In this document: piece after piece, positions 36,232 through 45,657 of the stretch
Position numbering within the stretch: the stretch's first letter is position 1
Layout: every line of letters begins with the position of its first letter
Assembly: GCF_904846615.1 (NCBI RefSeq)
Contig: NZ_CAJHBK010000001.1
Coordinates: 744,001-808,000, forward strand
Reading direction: 5' to 3'
From: Psychrobacter sp. JCM 18902
GTDB taxonomy: Bacteria > Pseudomonadota > Gammaproteobacteria > Pseudomonadales > Moraxellaceae
Length of the DNA stretch: 64,000 bases
The notes under the pieces: generated by a model
Database searches by the model: none
The model's input: only the letters and a program-made list of their open reading frames with translations
What the model was told of the DNA's origin: nothing
Made by a program: the position numbers and the translations under genes

Positions 36232-37155
36232 ATGTTAGAGCTTAGAGGTGTGACGAAAAAGTATGAGAATAAAGTCATCTTTGAAGATATTTCCCTCAAA
36301 ATTAATAAGGGCGAAATCGTCTCAATCTTAGGGCCTTCTGGCTGTGGTAAAACGACTTTATTGCATATTATCTTAGGTTTGACAGGTATCAATGGCGGTC
36401 GTCTTGCTTATAACGGCGAAGACATTACACGAGTGCCGATGAAAAAAAGAGGCTTCAATATTGTCTTTCAAGACTATGCACTGTTCCCCAATCTAAATGT
36501 CAAACAAAACATCGAATACGGTCTACGCAATAATCCCCATATTAGTACGCAAGCAGAAGTCGATGAACTGGTCGACTTACTCGATATCAAAGCCCACCTA
36601 AATAAACGCATCAGCCAATTGTCTGGTGGTCAAAAGCAACGCGTGGCACTCGCACGCACTTTGGTGATGAAGCCTAAAATTCTGTTATTAGATGAGCCTT
36701 TATCTGCGCTAGATGGTGTCATCAAAGAAACCATCAAAGCACGTATTCGCGAGATTTCCGTTCGCTATCAGTTGACGACTTTAATAGTCACTCATGATCC
36801 AGAAGAAGCCATGACGTTATCTGATCGTATTTTACTGCTCTCAGATGGCAAAGTGGCACAGTTCGCGACACCAACGGAAATCATTCGCAACCCAGCCAAT
36901 GATTTTGTCAAAAACTTCATTCTCAATCAGCTCAATATTAAGCGTCGCAATATCTTAAGTTTATTCGCGGATGATGGCGCAACTATCGATCCCTTAAGCA
37001 AGTATACCCAGCGCCAACATTACGGTCAGAATGACAGTGAGGTGACTCATCGTTATGACGATATCGATGGTATGGACATTATCGACAATACCGACGATCT
37101 TAACGTTATCAAAGACAGTCATCAGCAAAAACGAAAAGATGCCACCATCAATTAA
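36232..37155 (+). CDS. ABC transporter ATPase, 2-aminoethylphosphonate-type (PhnT-like)
   Basis: This ATPase of about 307 aa has Walker A GPSGCGKTT, Q-loop QDYALFP, signature LSGGQKQR, Walker B LLLDEPLSALDG and the switch His in THDPEEA. It belongs to the Fe3+/polyamine/phosphonate importer group, with a shortened C-terminal domain ending in a polar, Asp-rich tail. The ATG at 36232 gives the normal MLELRGV start; another ATG lies at 36214. A permease and a lipoprotein binding protein follow on the same strand. The substrate is assigned from the downstream catabolic genes. Confidence 0.83.
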   Translation: MLELRGVTKKYENKVIFEDISLKINKGEIVSILGPSGCGKTTLLHIILGLTGINGGRLAYNGEDITRVPMKKRGFNIVFQDYALFPNLNVKQNIEYGLRNNPHISTQAEVDELVDLLDIKAHLNKRISQLSGGQKQRVALARTLVMKPKILLLDEPLSALDGVIKETIKARIREISVRYQLTTLIVTHDPEEAMTLSDRILLLSDGKVAQFATPTEIIRNPANDFVKNFILNQLNIKRRNILSLFADDGATIDPLSKYTQRQHYGQNDSEVTHRYDDIDGMDIIDNTDDLNVIKDSHQQKRKDATIN

Positions 37156-37219
37156 TATTGATTAAAAATAAAAATGCCGTGAATGACCGTATTTGACCAT
37201 TTGATCGTCTTGGATATTT

Positions 37220-38914
37220 ATGAAATTGAGCAATTCACCCCTCATAAAAGCAATTTGGCTATTCGTTGCTGTTTTATTCGTCATGTTTATGTTTGTGCCA
37301 TTAGTCAAACTGCTGGCACTGTCTTTGAATGTCGGTGATGCATTAGGGCTAGAAAACTACACCAGTATTTTGAGCAGTGATGGCTTTTTGCAGACCATGC
37401 AAAACAGCTTTTTTGTGGCGACGATGAGTGCGCTTAGCGCGACGTTTTTGGGCTTTATTTTGGCTTATACCGTGCATTGGACCAATTTGCCCAAAAGTTT
37501 TAAACAATTTATTAAGCTGGCGGCATTATTTCCTATGTTGTTGCCAACCGTAACCTACGGCTTTGCCATTATTTATACTTTTGGTAAACAAGGCTTGCTT
37601 ACTCAGATTCTTGGCTTTCAGCTGTTTGAGGACATATATGGCTTTTATGGCATGTGGCTTGGTTATACCATTTATACCTTGCCCATTGCTTTTTTATTAT
37701 TGAACAATACGTTCCAGTATTTGGACAAAAAGTTCGTCGTTGTATCAGAGTTGATGGGAGACTCTCCTTATCGCCAGTTTGATATGACTGTGGTGCGCCC
37801 TCTAATCGGTACCTTTGCAGCAGCGATGATTCAATGTTTCTTTTTAGCCTTTACAGACTTTGGTATTCCAGCGTCGATTGGGGGGCAATATAGCGTCATC
37901 GCCACTGAGCTTTATACCCAAATCTTAGGCGCGTCACCGTCATTCGAAAAAGGGGCAGTGGTTGCGTTATTTATGCTGGTGCCATCCATCCTAAGCATCG
38001 CCATACTATGGTACGTGGCACGCTTCAATGTGCGCTATGACTCAGTTGAAATGATTGATCTGCCCACCTCAAAAATCAAAGACCGTGTTTTGGCGGTGTT
38101 ATCGAGTGTGATTTTAGCCTCACTGTTACTGGTATTCGCCGTGATATTCATTATCCCATGGATTAAGTCATGGCCTTATCAGATGGTCTTCACCACCGAG
38201 ATTGTCAGCGAGGCTTTAGAGTCTGCCAATCTGATGCGGGTCTATAAAAACTCATTACTTGTGGCGGTATTAACGGCGGTGTTTGGCACCTTGATTACGT
38301 ATTTTTCAGCCCTGTTATACGAGCGCTCAAGCCTGTTTAAACTGGGTAAATTCAGTATTGAAAGCTCAGCATTGGTAACCAATACGGTGCCTGGAATGGT
38401 CGTAGGTATTGCCTATTTGATGGTGTTTTCGGGGTCGGCGGTCGCCAATACTATTTTTATCATCGTGATTAGCAACATCATTCATTACTTTGCCACGCCT
38501 TATTTAATGAGTAAAAACGCACTGTCTAAAATGAATTTGGGCTGGGAGACGACGGCTGGTCTGTTGGGTGACTCATGGTTTACATCGTTACGCCGCATCG
38601 TCGTGCCCAATTCGTTTTTTACGCTGATTGAAGTCGCTTCATTCTATTTTATCAGTGCCATGGTGACGATTAGCGCGGTTATCTTTATTTCAGGTGCCAA
38701 AACCATGGTACTCACCACCAAGATAGTCGAGCTACAGCACTTTGCGCGCTTCGATGAGATTTTTATCCTGTCACTAATGATATTGCTGACTAATATTGGC
38801 GCACTGATGTTGTTTGCTATTGTCCGTCATATTTATAGCAAAAGGCTCTCTGGTACAACGGCAATAAAAACCAAGAAAAAACCTAAGTCAATGGTGGTAC
38901 CAACGTCTTCTTAG
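37220..38914 (+). CDS. ABC transporter permease, fused two-domain (phosphonate-type)
   Basis: This 564-aa inner-membrane protein has about 12 hydrophobic segments arranged as two binding-protein-dependent permease halves (roughly residues 1-275 and 290-550). Each half has an EAA-like loop, for example SELMGDSPYRQFDMTVVRPL and TTAGLLGDSWFTSLRRIVVP. The fused layout matches FbpB/PhnU2-type permeases, which work as one chain with an ATPase and a lipoprotein. It is 64 bp after the ATPase gene and 102 bp before the binding-protein gene. Confidence 0.85.
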   Translation: MKLSNSPLIKAIWLFVAVLFVMFMFVPLVKLLALSLNVGDALGLENYTSILSSDGFLQTMQNSFFVATMSALSATFLGFILAYTVHWTNLPKSFKQFIKLAALFPMLLPTVTYGFAIIYTFGKQGLLTQILGFQLFEDIYGFYGMWLGYTIYTLPIAFLLLNNTFQYLDKKFVVVSELMGDSPYRQFDMTVVRPLIGTFAAAMIQCFFLAFTDFGIPASIGGQYSVIATELYTQILGASPSFEKGAVVALFMLVPSILSIAILWYVARFNVRYDSVEMIDLPTSKIKDRVLAVLSSVILASLLLVFAVIFIIPWIKSWPYQMVFTTEIVSEALESANLMRVYKNSLLVAVLTAVFGTLITYFSALLYERSSLFKLGKFSIESSALVTNTVPGMVVGIAYLMVFSGSAVANTIFIIVISNIIHYFATPYLMSKNALSKMNLGWETTAGLLGDSWFTSLRRIVVPNSFFTLIEVASFYFISAMVTISAVIFISGAKTMVLTTKIVELQHFARFDEIFILSLMILLTNIGALMLFAIVRHIYSKRLSGTTAIKTKKKPKSMVVPTSS

Positions 38915-39016
38915 TCTTACTCATCGGTCAAGCGCATTGATAAGACTTATTTTCGTTTTATATTTTAAGCAACAACTTTTTCAGTATTAAAACCTCAACA
39001 AATAATAGGACAAATA

Positions 39017-40021
39017 ATGTTTTTATTTAAAACGTTAGTGGCAAGTTTCGCGTGTGGGATCGTCTTAGCAGGTTGTAGTTCACCTGAGTCGGAAGGAGGT
39101 GCTTCTAGCAACGTCGAAGAAGTGGTCATTTATAGCAATGCCGACGAAGAAGCGGTCGAGGTCATCCAAGAGGTTTTAGACGAAGCAGGCTATGAAGGTC
39201 AGTATGTCTTTCAGTCTTTTGGGACAGGGGAGTTGGGTGGGCGTTTGCTGGCAGAAGGCGATAATACAGAGGCTGATATGGTGACGATGAGCTCGTTCTA
39301 CTTAGAAAGCGCCCAAGCCAAGCATCCTATGTTTAAAGAATTGACCTTTGACGTTGACCCGCAAGTGGCGGTCCCAAATTACTATGCACCAATACTGGGC
39401 TTTACGGGCGCTATTATTTTAAACACAAAAGAGATGGCGGCGCAAAATCTGCCCAGACCAACCAGTGCCAAGGATTTGGCAAACCCGATCTACAAAAATA
39501 AAATTGCGATGGTGGATCCTAATGGCTCATCGACAGGTTGGCTCTTTATTCAAGACGTCACCGCTACTTATGGAATGGGCGCTGAAGGGCAGAAAATTAT
39601 GAACGATATCCGCACCAATGCGGGTCCAAACTTGGAGTTGTCAGGCTCAGGTCCGATCAAAAAAGTGATGGCAGGTGAGGTGCCGATTGGTTTTGGCTTG
39701 CGTCATCAAGCAATCGCAAACAAAGCACAAGGCTTGCCTATTGATTATGTTGACCCAAGCGAGGGGAATTATACGCTGACGGAGTCGGTAGCCGTTATTG
39801 ATAAAGCCGAGAACATCAATCCAAATGCGATGAAAATGGCTGAAATCATTGTTAAAAATGCGCGTCCAAAATTATTAACGATATACCCAAATGTGATTTA
39901 TGACGGTGAAACAGTCGCTCCTGACAATCAAATCAAAAACAGTAAAACGTACGGCGAGCCACTGACGGCTGAGCTGTTAGATAAGCACAGAGCGTTTTTC
40001 CATGGACAAACTGAATCGTAA
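39017..40021 (+). CDS. Phosphonate-type ABC substrate-binding lipoprotein
   Basis: The protein has 334 aa. The signal ends in the lipobox LAGC, after which a Glu/Ser-rich tether leads to a type 2 periplasmic-binding fold (VVIYSNADEEAVEVIQE). It resembles iron and 2-aminoethylphosphonate binding proteins. The later motif SSTGWLFIQDV fits a ligand-binding loop. Linkage to a phosphonatase-like hydrolase and a flavin amine oxidase supports an aminophosphonate ligand, but Fe(III) or another anion cannot be excluded by sequence reading alone. Confidence 0.82.
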   Translation: MFLFKTLVASFACGIVLAGCSSPESEGGASSNVEEVVIYSNADEEAVEVIQEVLDEAGYEGQYVFQSFGTGELGGRLLAEGDNTEADMVTMSSFYLESAQAKHPMFKELTFDVDPQVAVPNYYAPILGFTGAIILNTKEMAAQNLPRPTSAKDLANPIYKNKIAMVDPNGSSTGWLFIQDVTATYGMGAEGQKIMNDIRTNAGPNLELSGSGPIKKVMAGEVPIGFGLRHQAIANKAQGLPIDYVDPSEGNYTLTESVAVIDKAENINPNAMKMAEIIVKNARPKLLTIYPNVIYDGETVAPDNQIKNSKTYGEPLTAELLDKHRAFFHGQTES

Positions 40022-40162
40022 ATGAATCTATAAAAACCGTGATGAGTAGTCATTATTCAAATGCACTATTTCATCGGCTAGTGGAATCCTTAAAACAAGG
40101 ATTGAGCCGCTAAAACATAAATTGAGTATCATTTGTAATCAATCATAAAGAAGAAAAAAGCT

Positions 40163-41305
40163 ATGACAGGGACAAGTAAATTATCAGATAAACAGTATGA
40201 TGTGGTCGTCGTTGGGGGCGGTATCGTTGGTCTTGCCAGCGCTTATGCTGCCGTAAAAAAAGGGCTGAAAGTGGCGCTGGTAGAGCGTGAAGCACAGAAT
40301 AAAGATGCCTCGATTCGTAACTTTGGCTTTGTGACGGTTAGTGGTCAGCGTAGCGGTGAACATTGGCAACGTGCCATGCACTCACGCAATATCTGGGCGG
40401 ATATCGCGCCAAAAGCCGGTATCAAGGTTGAGCATACCGGTCTGCACATGCTGGTTCAGCGCCCTGAAGCGATGAGCGTTGCCGAAGCATTTTTGAAGAA
40501 TGAAATGGGCGAGTCCTGTCGCTTATTGAGCCAATCAGAAATACAGGAGCAGACGCCTTATCTTAAAACAGGTTTGGGCGTTTTATATAGCCCGCACGAG
40601 CTGAGAGTCGAGTCAAATACCGCGATTGGCAAATTGGCGGACTGGTTAGCACAGGTGCATGGCGTGGATTTTTATAACAAAACCACGGTTCAGGCGGTTG
40701 ATCTACCCACTGTTCATACCAGTCGAGGGGCACTACAGACAGCGCATTGTGTGATCTGTCCTGGGGCAGATTTACATGGCTTATATCCTGATACTTTAGC
40801 GCAGTCTGATGCCAAACTCTGTACCCTCAATATGATGCGCGTGATGCCAAGGCAAGCATTCAAACTAAATGCTGCTGTCATGTCAGATCTGAGTTTTGCT
40901 CGTTATGATGGGTTTGCTCAGCTACCAGAAGCCCGTGCGCTTATCAGCTTACTTGATAACACCCAAGCTGCTGAACGAAAGGCTGGCGTACACTTAATCG
41001 TTGTTCAATCAGCGGATGGCTCACTTATCATTGGTGACAGTCATGATTACTGTGATAAAGAGCTGCCCTTTAGAGACACTTGTCAAGATAACTTAATCAT
41101 CAACGAGTTCAAAAAAGTCATGGATATCGGTGAGGTAGACATCACTCAGCACTGGTTAGGGGTCTATCCAAGTGCCGACAATGTCGTGTTTAAAGCATCA
41201 CCAGAATCAGGAGTTGCCATCGGTACCATCACAAGCGGCACAGGCGCATCAACGGGATTTGCCTTTGGTGAAGAGTTAATTAATTTAGTATTGGAGTCAA
41301 AATAA
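40163..41305 (+). CDS. FAD-dependent oxidoreductase, phosphonate-cluster type
   Basis: This DAO-family flavoenzyme has 380 aa. The FAD motif VVVGGGIVGLASAYAAVKKG is at the N-terminus and SIRNFGFV follows. The family I associate with it (TIGR03364) is repeatedly encoded beside phosphonatase-like hydrolases. Recently described members oxidise N-alkylated 2-aminoethylphosphonate to phosphonoacetaldehyde (from memory). The stop codon overlaps the next ATG by one base, so the two enzymes are made together. This arrangement supports the order amine oxidation, then C-P cleavage. Confidence 0.75.
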   Translation: MTGTSKLSDKQYDVVVVGGGIVGLASAYAAVKKGLKVALVEREAQNKDASIRNFGFVTVSGQRSGEHWQRAMHSRNIWADIAPKAGIKVEHTGLHMLVQRPEAMSVAEAFLKNEMGESCRLLSQSEIQEQTPYLKTGLGVLYSPHELRVESNTAIGKLADWLAQVHGVDFYNKTTVQAVDLPTVHTSRGALQTAHCVICPGADLHGLYPDTLAQSDAKLCTLNMMRVMPRQAFKLNAAVMSDLSFARYDGFAQLPEARALISLLDNTQAAERKAGVHLIVVQSADGSLIIGDSHDYCDKELPFRDTCQDNLIINEFKKVMDIGEVDITQHWLGVYPSADNVVFKASPESGVAIGTITSGTGASTGFAFGEELINLVLESK

Positions 41306-42051
41306 TGAATACAGATATTCATCGTATCAAAGCGCCATTCGACGCGATCAAACTGTGTGTCTTTGATATGGCAGGCACGACCGTCAATGAAAACAATTTG
41401 GTTTATAAGACCGTATGTGATGCGATCAATCACACCCTACAACAGGTTGGTCAAACAGACATTCAGGTTAATCTAGAGGTGTGTTTAGAGTTTGGGGCTG
41501 GCAAAGAAAAGCGACAAGCCATTAGCGATATACTCAATGAAGTATGCAAACATGACAATACCGCGACCGCTGATAGTGAAAAATGGACGGATGCTGCCTT
41601 TAATACGTTTAAATCAGCGTTGGCATCAGCCTATACCAAGGACACGGTAGCAACCTTCGATAGCATGCTAGATTTTTTCAATCAGTTAAAGCAGTCGGGT
41701 AGAAAAGTCGTGCTAAATACGGGCTACGATATTCAGACTGCCAATAAAATATTAACCCTTTTAGGATGGTCAGTGGGTCGTGATATTGATGCTTTGATTA
41801 CAGCAGATGATGTGCACAATGGTCGTCCTGCACCAGATATGATTACCCTTGCTATGGACAAGTTTGGGATTGAGCATTCGCAACAGGTATTGAAAGCAGG
41901 GGACAGCGGCATCGATATCGAAGAAGGCAAAAATGCCCATTGTGGTCTATGTATTGGGGTGCTCACTGGTGCTCAAACCCATGTGCAACTGGAGAAATAT
42001 TCACCAGATATCGTGCTTGAGAAGCTCACGGATCTGGCGTCATTAATCTAG
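41305..42051 (+). CDS. Phosphonatase-like HAD hydrolase
   Basis: The protein has 248 aa. The HAD nucleophile motif is FDMAGTT with D21; the DxA form is the one found in phosphonoacetaldehyde hydrolases. K67 in FGAGKEKRQAI aligns by eye with the Schiff-base Lys of PhnX. Later motifs are LNTGYD and AGDSGIDIEEGKNA (metal Asp). It likely cleaves the C-P bond of phosphonoacetaldehyde made by the preceding oxidase, giving acetaldehyde and phosphate. It starts in the stop codon of that gene. Phosphonatase-like rather than true PhnX is the cautious label. Confidence 0.78.
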   Translation: MNTDIHRIKAPFDAIKLCVFDMAGTTVNENNLVYKTVCDAINHTLQQVGQTDIQVNLEVCLEFGAGKEKRQAISDILNEVCKHDNTATADSEKWTDAAFNTFKSALASAYTKDTVATFDSMLDFFNQLKQSGRKVVLNTGYDIQTANKILTLLGWSVGRDIDALITADDVHNGRPAPDMITLAMDKFGIEHSQQVLKAGDSGIDIEEGKNAHCGLCIGVLTGAQTHVQLEKYSPDIVLEKLTDLASLI

Positions 42052-42105
42052 AGTATGTCCTCAATTTAATTGAGGCATCTATATGGGCTAAAAATGGCTA
42101 GATTA
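42049..42105. mobile_element. Degraded MITE fragment
   Basis: TAGAGTATGTCCTCAATT at the end of the phosphonatase-like gene is a mutated version of the MITE terminus. The following GGGCTAAAAATGGCTAGATT matches the reverse complement of the interior of the element at 35948. The second terminus is not recognisable. The gene's TAG stop lies inside the terminus, so the element supplied or borders the stop codon. Confidence 0.55.
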
Positions 42106-42136
42106 AGACATGGGGTGCTTTAATGGCGCATTTTAG

Positions 42137-42180
42137 AAGGAGAGGAATCATTATATGGTTTCTCTCCTCCTTATTTTATG
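42137..42180 (+). terminator. Rho-independent terminator
   Basis: AAGGAGAGGAA pairs with TTTCTCTCCTCCTT (one bulge), followed by ATTTTAT. It ends the phosphonate operon. Confidence 0.75.
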
Positions 42181-42269
42181 GAAGTAACAATAGATATAAG
42201 GACAGACAGGCTTATCAACTTTCGAACAGCATAATATGTGGAATATTTGTCTTAAAATTTTAGCTCGCG

Positions 42270-42815
42270 CTACTGCTGCTCTAATGCTTTTAGACCTGCT
42301 TTGGCGATGTGTACATCTTCGCTGCCATGTGCGCCGCCCACCCCGATACCACCGACTACGATACCATCGATATGAATGGGCACGCCGCCATCTAAGATAA
42401 GGATGTTTTCATCCAAATAGCGTAGGTCTTCAGGAATCGTGCCGTCTTTGATGCCTTTGGCGATGACCGCCGTTTCTCTTTTTTGTGAGTTTGCGGTATA
42501 GGCTTTTTTGTAACTGGCACGCACGGTATGCACGCCTGCGCGGTGATCTCTGAGCACTGCTAAGGTTTGTCCAGAGGCGTCAACGACGGTCACAGATACC
42601 ATCAAATTGTTGTTTTTGGCTTCTAATGCGGCGGCATTCACCATGTTTTGTGCCATCTCGCCAGTCAATAATGGAATGGTGGCCATCTCTGCTCCTTGGG
42701 TTATTACGTTTGATTTAATCACTGGCACTTGATACTGTGAGTGTGAGGTGTTGGCACACGCGGAGATGGACAACAGTGAGGTTGCAAGCGCGGCATAGAT
42801 AACGAGTTTTTTCAT
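42270..42815 (-). CDS. Exported GlcG/HbpS-family heme-binding-like protein (DUF336)
   Basis: The protein has about 181 aa. An N-terminal signal ending in SAC suggests a lipoprotein, followed by the GlcG/HbpS (DUF336) fold with [20 protein letters not shown] and [20 protein letters not shown]. The ATG at 42815 follows AAGGA at spacing 7; the open frame extends to 42947 but without a better site. It lies downstream of and in the same direction as cynX, so it may be the last gene of the cyn operon. Members bind heme or small molecules; the function here is unknown. Confidence 0.8.
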   Translation of the reverse strand: MKKLVIYAALATSLLSISACANTSHSQYQVPVIKSNVITQGAEMATIPLLTGEMAQNMVNAAALEAKNNNLMVSVTVVDASGQTLAVLRDHRAGVHTVRASYKKAYTANSQKRETAVIAKGIKDGTIPEDLRYLDENILILDGGVPIHIDGIVVGGIGVGGAHGSEDVHIAKAGLKALEQQ

Positions 42816-42885
42816 AATCAGTCCTTTCATAGTTAATCCTTGAGGTTGTTTTGAATATCGCATGACGTGACTCAATACGCCTGAA

Positions 42886-44097
42886 TCAAAGCTTAGACAA
42901 GTTAATTGCCTGATGATAACTTGCTGGGGCAAACTTGATGGTGACAAACAGCATACCGATAAGGCTGATCAATAACATCCACCAAACCGCTTGAAAATTG
43001 CCAGTCGACTCGCGTAGCACACCTGCGATATAAGGCGCGATGGCAGTAATAATAAAGCCAATGCCTTGGACAAATGCTGCCAGTGCCCCAGCGAGTTTGG
43101 GTTTGGACAAATGATCTAACGCGACGGTTAATGTCAATGAAAAGCAAGCACCAAGACCACAGCCAATCAAGGCAATCCACAAGATGAGTAAAGCTGTCGG
43201 CATGGTAATCAAACCTATAAATCCAGCAAGTTGTATCCCTACGGCAAAAAACAACCAAGGTCGGCGGTCGAGACGATGGGCGGATAACATTGGAATAACC
43301 AGCGCACCAATGACCTGAAAAATCGTCATGATACCGATCAGCTCGCCACTACTTTGCGCGCTCCAGCCCAAAGTCTGCGCATAGCTTGGCAACCATGCAA
43401 TCATACAAGCATATCCAGCATTTGCCAGACCAAAATAACTTGCCAGCAGCCAAGCACGGCGATTGCCAAAAAAGTTGATTTTTACCCCGTCGTCTCGATT
43501 TTCCATCTGCTCAGAGGGGCGTCGCCACCACAGCACGAGGGCAAAAACTGGCACTATCAGCCAAATACCCAAACCAGATTGCCAACTGCCGTAATGTTGA
43601 GCGACCACGGGACTCAAGATAGCGGCAACCCCGCCACCAGTCATCAGTGCAGCAGAGTAAACGCCCATAGCAAGTGGTACACGCGCAGGATACCAGCGTT
43701 TGACCACACCAGGTGTCATTGCTTGCACGATGGCGATACCTGTACCACCTACTAAGGCACTGGCTATCAGCGTCCCTCCAGTATCTAACCACAAGCGCCA
43801 TAAACCCGCTAAGGCAATCGAAAACAGACCGCCTGTGATCCACGCGCTTTCACTAAATCGTCGCCCAAGCCAAGGCAACAGTAGCGGAAATATACCCATA
43901 CACAGCATCGGCAGCACTACCAATAAAGAGGCGGCTTGTAAACCCATCGCTGTACTTAGGCGAATTTCTGTCAGCAACGGACCAGTAGAAGTGATCGTTG
44001 GGCGCAGCGTCATCGCCAACCCAGCAATCACCAGCATAGGAAACAACAAGGTCAGTATCGACGAACGCGCCGTGGAAGAGATATGATCGGTACTCAT
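42886..44097 (-). CDS. cynX: Cyanate transporter CynX-like MFS protein
   Basis: This 403-aa inner-membrane MFS protein of 12 segments belongs to the CynX/NimT family, with [16 protein letters not shown] in the first part and GMFSLT-like [15 protein letters not shown] later. Its position directly downstream of cynS and cynT supports cyanate uptake, although CynX transport activity has been little studied in any organism. Spacing to cynS is about 175 bp. The N-terminus is short and polar before TM1. Confidence 0.85.
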   Translation of the reverse strand: MSTDHISSTARSSILTLLFPMLVIAGLAMTLRPTITSTGPLLTEIRLSTAMGLQAASLLVVLPMLCMGIFPLLLPWLGRRFSESAWITGGLFSIALAGLWRLWLDTGGTLIASALVGGTGIAIVQAMTPGVVKRWYPARVPLAMGVYSAALMTGGGVAAILSPVVAQHYGSWQSGLGIWLIVPVFALVLWWRRPSEQMENRDDGVKINFFGNRRAWLLASYFGLANAGYACMIAWLPSYAQTLGWSAQSSGELIGIMTIFQVIGALVIPMLSAHRLDRRPWLFFAVGIQLAGFIGLITMPTALLILWIALIGCGLGACFSLTLTVALDHLSKPKLAGALAAFVQGIGFIITAIAPYIAGVLRESTGNFQAVWWMLLISLIGMLFVTIKFAPASYHQAINLSKL

Positions 44098-44272
44098 GAA
44101 TAATGTAAAATCCGTATTAAGAAAGGCAGTACCAAAAAATCACCGCCTGAGTCGCCAAAAAAGCCGCCGTCACTATATGCCGAACGCCGACTTTTTCAAT
44201 AAGTGCTACTTTTAAAAACTGCTATTTGCTGATAAATCTGCTATTCAAAGCATTATTTAACAAAAGCGCCAT

Positions 44273-44743
44273 TTAAAAAGGTTTGAATGGTAAGAATTTA
44301 CCATCTAAAGTAATCACTGCGCGGTCACCACCTTCTGGGTCAGCTACTTTTTTGATATCCATTTTAAAATTAATAGCGCTAATAATGCCATCACCAAACT
44401 GCTCATGAACCAAGGCTTTGAGCGTGGTGCCATATACTTGCATCATCTCATAAAAACGGTAGATTGTCGGATCTGTAGGGATGTCGCTACCGACACTACC
44501 GCGTGATGGGATGCATTGTAGTAACGCGATGGCGTCCTCATCAAGTCCTAAAGTTTCACCAACTTTTTGGGCGGCATCAGCAGGTAGCGGATGCTGACCT
44601 AGTAAAGCGGCAGTGACAAAGACATCACTCAGATTAGTTCCTGAAGCGATTTGCTCAAATGACAGATTCTTTGCCGCTTTGGCAGCAATGATGGTGTCCG
44701 TTAATGTTTGACGTGCGGTGTTGCTTACTTGAGACTGAATCAT
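44273..44743 (-). CDS. cynS: Cyanate hydratase (cyanase)
   Basis: The protein has 156 aa, the family's usual length. It converts cyanate and bicarbonate to ammonia and CO2 (through carbamate). The three catalytic residues sit at exactly the E. coli positions: R96 and E99 in IYRFYEMM, S122 in DGIISAINF. The N-terminal helical domain and the C-terminal [14 protein letters not shown] block are complete. AAAGGT precedes the ATG. It is downstream of cynT, which resupplies bicarbonate. Confidence 0.97.
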   Translation of the reverse strand: MIQSQVSNTARQTLTDTIIAAKAAKNLSFEQIASGTNLSDVFVTAALLGQHPLPADAAQKVGETLGLDEDAIALLQCIPSRGSVGSDIPTDPTIYRFYEMMQVYGTTLKALVHEQFGDGIISAINFKMDIKKVADPEGGDRAVITLDGKFLPFKPF

Positions 44744-44856
44744 AATAATACCTTTTGAGGTTGGTGGTGGTTATTGGGTTAATGATGCTTATGAATTATT
44801 TGGGTTAATTGATTTTCTGATTATGCATAGTCATTGATAATGACAGTTATATAACG

Positions 44857-45519
44857 CTAAACGGCGACTGCCAGTGGCGATATCGGATAAGCACGAACCT
44901 CAGTGTGCGTTGCCAATGAGACAAATTCATTGGTCACGCCGTCTAAGGCATCGATATCACCGGACTCGATATCATAAACCCAGCCATGTAGTGCCAAACG
45001 ATTTTCTCTTAGCGCCAAACGTATCGAAGGATGGGTTTTGATGTTTTCGATTTGAGCGATGACATTTTCACGAACCATAGAGGCGACCCGATCGCTATCA
45101 CTGGCGTGTTCACGGGCTTCATTGACTACCCGTGCTGAGTCAGCGTAGCGTAGCCAGCTGCCTACCGCTGGCATATGATCCATGCAGGTGCAGTTGGCAA
45201 TCGCAGTCATCGCGCCGCAGTCTGAGTGCCCGCAAATCACCACATCCGTGACTTTTAAAGCGGTAATAGCATACTCAACTGAGGCCGATACACCACCAGG
45301 CTCAGGACCATAAGAAGGCACAATGTTGCCCGCATTTCGAATCACAAACAGACCACCGGGTTCGTGTTGAGTAACGAGCTCGGGCACTAAGCGGCTGTCT
45401 GAACAAGAAATAAACAGCGTGCGCGGGTTTTGTTTGGTCGCTAAGTTTTTGAATAAATTGGCGCGCTTAGGATAGGCGTCACTGTGAAATTTTAGAAAAC
45501 CTTCAATAATATCTTTCAT
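44857..45519 (-). CDS. cynT: Beta-carbonic anhydrase CynT
   Basis: The protein has 220 aa and very close overall resemblance to E. coli CynT (219 aa). Zinc ligands are C39 (ISCSDSRL), H98 and C101 (CGHSDCGAM), with D41/R43 as the conserved pair. It rehydrates CO2 to the bicarbonate that cyanase consumes and so prevents bicarbonate depletion. It is the first gene of the operon, divergent from cynR across 138 bp. Confidence 0.95.
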   Translation of the reverse strand: MKDIIEGFLKFHSDAYPKRANLFKNLATKQNPRTLFISCSDSRLVPELVTQHEPGGLFVIRNAGNIVPSYGPEPGGVSASVEYAITALKVTDVVICGHSDCGAMTAIANCTCMDHMPAVGSWLRYADSARVVNEAREHASDSDRVASMVRENVIAQIENIKTHPSIRLALRENRLALHGWVYDIESGDIDALDGVTNEFVSLATHTEVRAYPISPLAVAV

Positions 45520-45657
45520 CGCGTTGGTCTCTGTGTAGTTGATGAAAGGAATGATACGCCGCTATCGTTATAAGGTAAAATACTGGTATATTATGATGTC
45601 GATAATAATTACTTATGACCAAACCTTGATCAATCCCTAATCCACACGAGATGACCC
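45520..45657. promoter_or_regulatory. cynT/cynR divergent promoter region
   Basis: This 138-bp AT-rich spacer separates cynT and cynR. By analogy with E. coli the CynR site should lie here; the sequence around TTATAAGG and GTCGATAATAATTAC is AT-rich but I could not single out one box. Confidence 0.5.

Noticed and set aside
43354..43755. 133-aa plus-strand ORF inside cynX
   Set aside because: Low-complexity shadow frame opposite a well-supported MFS gene.
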